A stretch of DNA of 64,000 bases from positions 62,001-126,000 of the forward strand of contig NZ_JAYWIX010000001.1 in the NCBI RefSeq assembly GCF_035916755.1. Direction: 5' to 3'. Positions 61,588-64,000 of this stretch are shown here, piece after piece. The DNA is from Rothia sp035916755 (GTDB lineage: Bacteria; Actinomycetota; Actinomycetes; Actinomycetales; Micrococcaceae). The notes under the pieces were generated by a model. The model ran no database searches. It was not told the origin of the DNA and was given only the letters and a program-made list of their open reading frames with translations. Numbering within the stretch: position 1 is the first letter of the stretch; each line of letters starts with the position of its first letter. The translations under genes and the position numbers were made by a program.

Positions 61588-61625
61588 TTTGCCCTAAAGT
61601 ATCGCTTTTGTTTCGCGTGTGTAAC
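61588..61625 (-). promoter_or_regulatory. GlnR operator upstream of glnA1
   Basis: Read on the minus strand: GTTAC-n6-GAAAC-n6-GATAC-n6-GCAAA, exactly spaced like the actinobacterial GlnR consensus GTnAC-n6-GAAAC-n6-GTnAC-n6-GAAAC. The first two elements match fully, the third differs at one base and the fourth at two. It lies about 90-127 bases upstream of the glnA1 start, consistent with nitrogen control. Confidence 0.7.
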
Positions 61626-61770
61626 GTACCGGCGTTTGAGTTGCATTGGTGTTACGTGGGTTTGGGTGGCTAGGTTCCCCTTTTCTAGTGTAGGTGGTTT
61701 GGGGTCAGGTTTCTCAGAGGGCAGGACGCCTGCACCCGGTTTTCTTAGGCGGAAAGGGGGCGAGAGCCGG

Positions 61771-61776
61771 TAAGGT
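61771..61776 (+). promoter_or_regulatory. Candidate -10 element of the RDD gene, leaderless
   Basis: TAAGGT is followed by seven bases and GTG 61784, with no ribosome-binding site. This fits a leaderless start, as at the pknL pair. The 61499-61783 gap otherwise holds only the GlnR box of the divergent glnA1. Confidence 0.3.
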
Positions 61777-61783
61777 TAGTTGG

Positions 61784-62245
61784 GTGGTTACGAGAAGAGA
61801 TTTAGGTTCTTGGATAGAGGGGGCTCCTACCGACCAGGAGTACCCCGGGCAGAATATGGGCAGGCCGCGGTCGGGGCGGGGTGCTATCGCTCGCCCGGTG
61901 CGCCGTTTGCTGGCCTTCTGGATTGACTGGCTGCTCATTGAGGGCATGTTTTTTGTGCTGGGGCAGACGGTTTTTCCGGGCATGAATACCGCTGTACTTG
62001 ATGTTGCCCAGCTGGCTATTTTCTGGCTCTATATGGTGGCTGCTGTCGGTTTTATGGGGCACACGGTGGGGCATTTTGCCCTCGGTATGCAGGTACAGCG
62101 ACTGGATGGTAAGCCCGCTGGCTGGCTGACCGCTCTAATCCGTCAGTCTATGGTCATGCTGGTGCTGCCCGTGGTCATTATGGATGCCGACCAGCGCGGC
62201 CTGCACGACCGGGCCCGCCACACTATTTTGGTGATGATTCGATAA
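61784..62245 (+). CDS. RDD family membrane protein
   Basis: A 154-residue protein starting VTRRDLGSWIEGAPTDQEYPGQNMG, a pattern shared by the RDD proteins beside glnA1 in actinobacteria. The RDD core (RRLLAFWIDWLLIEGMFF) spans the first of about three membrane helices. The function is unknown. The longer frame to 61694 has no family character. The ATG of the next gene starts directly after the stop. Confidence 0.8.
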   Translation: MVTRRDLGSWIEGAPTDQEYPGQNMGRPRSGRGAIARPVRRLLAFWIDWLLIEGMFFVLGQTVFPGMNTAVLDVAQLAIFWLYMVAAVGFMGHTVGHFALGMQVQRLDGKPAGWLTALIRQSMVMLVLPVVIMDADQRGLHDRARHTILVMIR

Positions 62246-62959
62246 ATGAAAGACGATATGACGAACCCTACCGGCGAAGAGCCGCCGAAAGAGAACGACC
62301 CGGCGCTGCCGTCCTTTCTGACCCAGCCCAGGCCAATCGACAAGGTCTTGCTGAGCCTGCTCGCCTTCATGACTATTTACTCAATGGTCATGATTCCCCT
62401 GCGACCTAATCTGCTGGTCAACGCGCCCTGGCTGGTTTCTTTGCTGACCGGTTCGGGGCTGGGGCTTCTGATTACCGCTGCTCAGAACCAGGGAGCTGCC
62501 CTCATGCTGGCAGCCCTCACCGCAGCTGCTGCTACCAGCCACATCAAGTTTATGGCGGTCTACTTCTTTATGGGGAAGCACTGGGGGCAGGACTTCATCA
62601 CCTGGCTGTTCGCTAACCACACCCCCCTGTGGTGGCGCAAACTTGAGGGTTTTGTTGAGAAGCACCTCTTTCTGAGTCTGCTGCTGGGCTTTATCCCTTT
62701 CTCACCGATTCCGGCGACGATTCTGGTGGCTATCGCCGGTATCCGTAAACTCAAGGTCTGGGTTATAGGCCTCTACATCTACCTGCTGGCTCTGGGGAAT
62801 AAGCTGTTTTACCTCTACCTGGGACTGCGTTTCGGCGAGGGCATCCAGCCCACTCTTGAAACCATCGACCGCTACATGATGCAGATAACCCTGGCACTGA
62901 TCGCCTACGTTTTCATCATGAACTGGTGGCGCGGTTCAAAGAAGAAGCCCGTGCAGTAA
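62246..62959 (+). CDS. Conserved membrane protein, possible VTT/DedA-like
   Basis: A 237-residue protein with a polar N-terminus of about 30 residues and four to six hydrophobic helices. The segment GFIPFSPIPATILVAIAGIRKL, followed by ALGNKLFYLYLG, recalls the VTT/DedA/SNARE-associated fold, with its re-entrant loop proline residues. I am not certain of the family. The ATG is at 62246, immediately after the RDD gene, with an alternative ATG at 62258. It ends before a strong terminator. Confidence 0.55.
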   Translation: MKDDMTNPTGEEPPKENDPALPSFLTQPRPIDKVLLSLLAFMTIYSMVMIPLRPNLLVNAPWLVSLLTGSGLGLLITAAQNQGAALMLAALTAAAATSHIKFMAVYFFMGKHWGQDFITWLFANHTPLWWRKLEGFVEKHLFLSLLLGFIPFSPIPATILVAIAGIRKLKVWVIGLYIYLLALGNKLFYLYLGLRFGEGIQPTLETIDRYMMQITLALIAYVFIMNWWRGSKKKPVQ

Positions 62960-62976
62960 AAGCTTGCACGCATGAA

Positions 62977-63017
62977 GAAGGGGCCCGCTCAACAGATGTT
63001 GAGCGGGCCCCTTCTTT
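62977..63017. terminator. Bidirectional terminator
   Basis: A 17-bp stem, with GAAGGGGCCCGCTCAAC at 62977-62993 and its complement at 62998-63014, then TTTGCG. It lies between convergent genes. Confidence 0.85.
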
Positions 63018-63033
63018 GCGAGAAACCTGCGGC

Positions 63034-63783
63034 TTAGCGCATGCCCCGACGGTCGGGGCGCATACGCATGGGGTCGATGCCCTTAGGGATAGAGTTCAGC
63101 ATATTGTTGTGCTTCGAGAGCGAATCAATGCGGTTAGCTACCTGGTGCATTTCCTGCTGGGTGAGCTTCTTGGGCAGCTTGTTCATAGTCTTGGTGAGCT
63201 GCTTGAGTTCAACCTGGCCGTCAGCGTGGCCGGTGTTGATGACGGTTACGGGAACGGTCGGTACAATCTTGGCGTATTTGAGCTTTTCTTTCTGGACTAG
63301 GCCGTTGACGCGGCCGGTAGGGCCTTCGGTCACCAGGACGATGCCGGGGCGGCCAATAGCGCGGAAGACGACGTCCTGGGACTTGTTAGCGGCTACGGGC
63401 TGCTGCTCGAAAATCCAACCACGGCGCAGGGTTGAGAGCGCTGCACCGGAACGACCGGGCTGGCCTTCAAGCTGGGCAAAAGCTGCCTTTTCTGCCCGGC
63501 GAGAGAGCACCATGACGGCGAAAAGAATGCCCAGGGGGATACCGATGAGAAGGAAGGTAATCCAGTTGTTGAGCAGCAGGCCAATGAGCAGGAAGACCAG
63601 GACGGTGCCAAAGAAGACCAGAGCAAGAATCCAGGGGATGTTGGGGTCCTGCTCGCGGGTCATGGCATAGACCTGCTTCATCTGAGCAAACATTCCGGGG
63701 CCGCGCTGGGCGCGGCGCTCTTCGCGAGCCTTCTTCTTTTCTTCGCGGGTCTGTGCGCGGGTGCTGCCACGGGATTCAGCCAC
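63034..63783 (-). CDS. DUF4191 membrane protein
   Basis: A 249-residue protein of the actinobacterial DUF4191 family (Rv2219-like), which lies beside glnA1 and lipA in mycobacteria. A highly basic N-terminal region (EEKKKAREERRAQRG) precedes two membrane helices (about 51-72 and 75-94). A cytoplasmic domain follows, with IGRPGIVLVTEGPTGRVN and a Lys-rich NKLPKKLTQQEMHQVANRID segment. Function is unknown. The gene order supports the assignment. Confidence 0.83.
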   Translation of the reverse strand: MAESRGSTRAQTREEKKKAREERRAQRGPGMFAQMKQVYAMTREQDPNIPWILALVFFGTVLVFLLIGLLLNNWITFLLIGIPLGILFAVMVLSRRAEKAAFAQLEGQPGRSGAALSTLRRGWIFEQQPVAANKSQDVVFRAIGRPGIVLVTEGPTGRVNGLVQKEKLKYAKIVPTVPVTVINTGHADGQVELKQLTKTMNKLPKKLTQQEMHQVANRIDSLSKHNNMLNSIPKGIDPMRMRPDRRGMR

Positions 63784-63854
63784 TGTGTTTCCTTCGTGAG
63801 TCGATTCTGGGCGGGCGGGTGCGATACGCGCCCTAACTTAGCCATTCTATACGG

Positions 63855-63887
63855 CAAGCGCCCACCGGTGAAACCGGTGGGCGCTTG
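63855..63887. other. Strong hairpin between DUF4191 and lipA-like genes
   Basis: CAAGCGCCCACCGGT (63855-63869) and ACCGGTGGGCGCTTG (63873-63887): a perfect 15-bp stem with a three-base loop. No T tract lies on either side. It sits upstream of the DUF4191 start and downstream of the lipoyl synthase-like end (both leftward). Confidence 0.55.
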
Positions 63888-63909
63888 AAACCCTAGGGGC
63901 TAGCGTCCT

Positions 63910-64000
63910 TTAGGCCCCTGCTGCTACCAGGGAGCTGGCCTCCTGCATAGCAAAGCCTGAGTCGTCGATATGCGATAGGTGTTCAGGGATTTCGCGTCCC
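63910..64000 (-). CDS. lipA: Probable lipoyl synthase, C-terminal end (partial)
   Basis: Thirty codons at the right edge, reading GREIPEHLSHIDDSGF and then QEASSLVAAGA before a TAA. The tail resembles the C-terminus of actinobacterial LipA, and lipA lies next to the DUF4191 gene and glnA1 in mycobacteria, so context and sequence agree. None of the radical-SAM motifs are in view, and the start lies outside the window. Confidence 0.55.
   Translation of the reverse strand, partial: GREIPEHLSHIDDSGFAMQEASSLVAAGA

Noticed and set aside
61694..61783. N-terminal extension of the RDD protein
   Set aside because: Known relatives start at the VTRRDLGSW-type sequence.
1..64000. tRNA, rRNA, CRISPR, prophage or IS elements
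   Set aside because: No T-loop-like GTTCGAATCC with a matching acceptor stem, no regular spacer repeats and no transposase or phage genes were seen on either strand.

Overview
The window is a high-GC (around 60 %) actinobacterial chromosome segment. Gene content, frequent GTG/TTG starts, DivIVA/Wag31, a PknL-type kinase with its DNA-binding partner, class II DAHP synthase, polyphosphate glucokinase and paired type I glutamine synthetases flanking glnE point to Actinomycetota. Gene order and protein character fit Micrococcaceae, most likely Rothia; the genus is an inference. No tRNA, rRNA, CRISPR array or insertion sequence was seen.

Layout. 1-10 kb: lipid and aromatic metabolism and signalling (acyl-CoA ligase, PlsC-like acyltransferase, DAHP synthase, PknL-like kinase divergent from its HTH partner, prenyl diphosphate synthase, DNA polymerase IV behind a LexA-like box, a DUF3040 membrane protein). 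10-31 kb: an almost textbook division and cell-wall (dcw) cluster, mraZ-rsmH-ftsL-ftsI-murE-murF-mraY-murD-ftsW-murG-murC-ftsQ-ftsZ-pgeF-yggS-sepF-yggT-divIVA, preceded by a MraZ-type direct-repeat operator. 31-36.5 kb: lspA-rluD-dnaE1. 36.6-39.2 kb: an accessory patch with an HxlR regulator, a divergent Rossmann-fold protein, a broken DsbA-like gene, a repeat copy and two orphan reading frames. 39.2-41.5 kb: yjbR-like, hisD, nrdR. 41.6-50.7 kb: one leftward operon with three glycosyltransferases (the first interrupted by an amber codon), an ABC exporter, two aminoglycoside-phosphotransferase-fold proteins and UDP-glucose dehydrogenase. I read it as a surface or secreted glycan system. 50.8-54 kb: ppgK, mapB, a small SPOR-like protein, panB. 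54-61.5 kb: nitrogen assimilation, glnA2-glnE and glnA1, split by an AT-rich acquired membrane acyltransferase; glnA1 carries a clear GlnR-type operator. 61.7-64 kb: RDD protein, a membrane protein, a DUF4191 protein and the C-terminus of a probable lipoyl synthase.

How it fits together. The dcw block supplies peptidoglycan precursors (Mur enzymes, MraY), lipid II polymerisation and crosslinking (FtsW/FtsI) and the division ring (FtsZ, SepF, FtsQ/L), with DivIVA for polar growth. GlnE adenylylates the GlnA1 enzyme encoded nearby, whose target tyrosine is visible, while GlnA2 lacks that site. The least explained part is the 9-kb glycan operon; its gene set does not match a characterised pathway that I recognise. 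Two genes in the window are interrupted by in-frame TAG codons in the same GACTAGG context.
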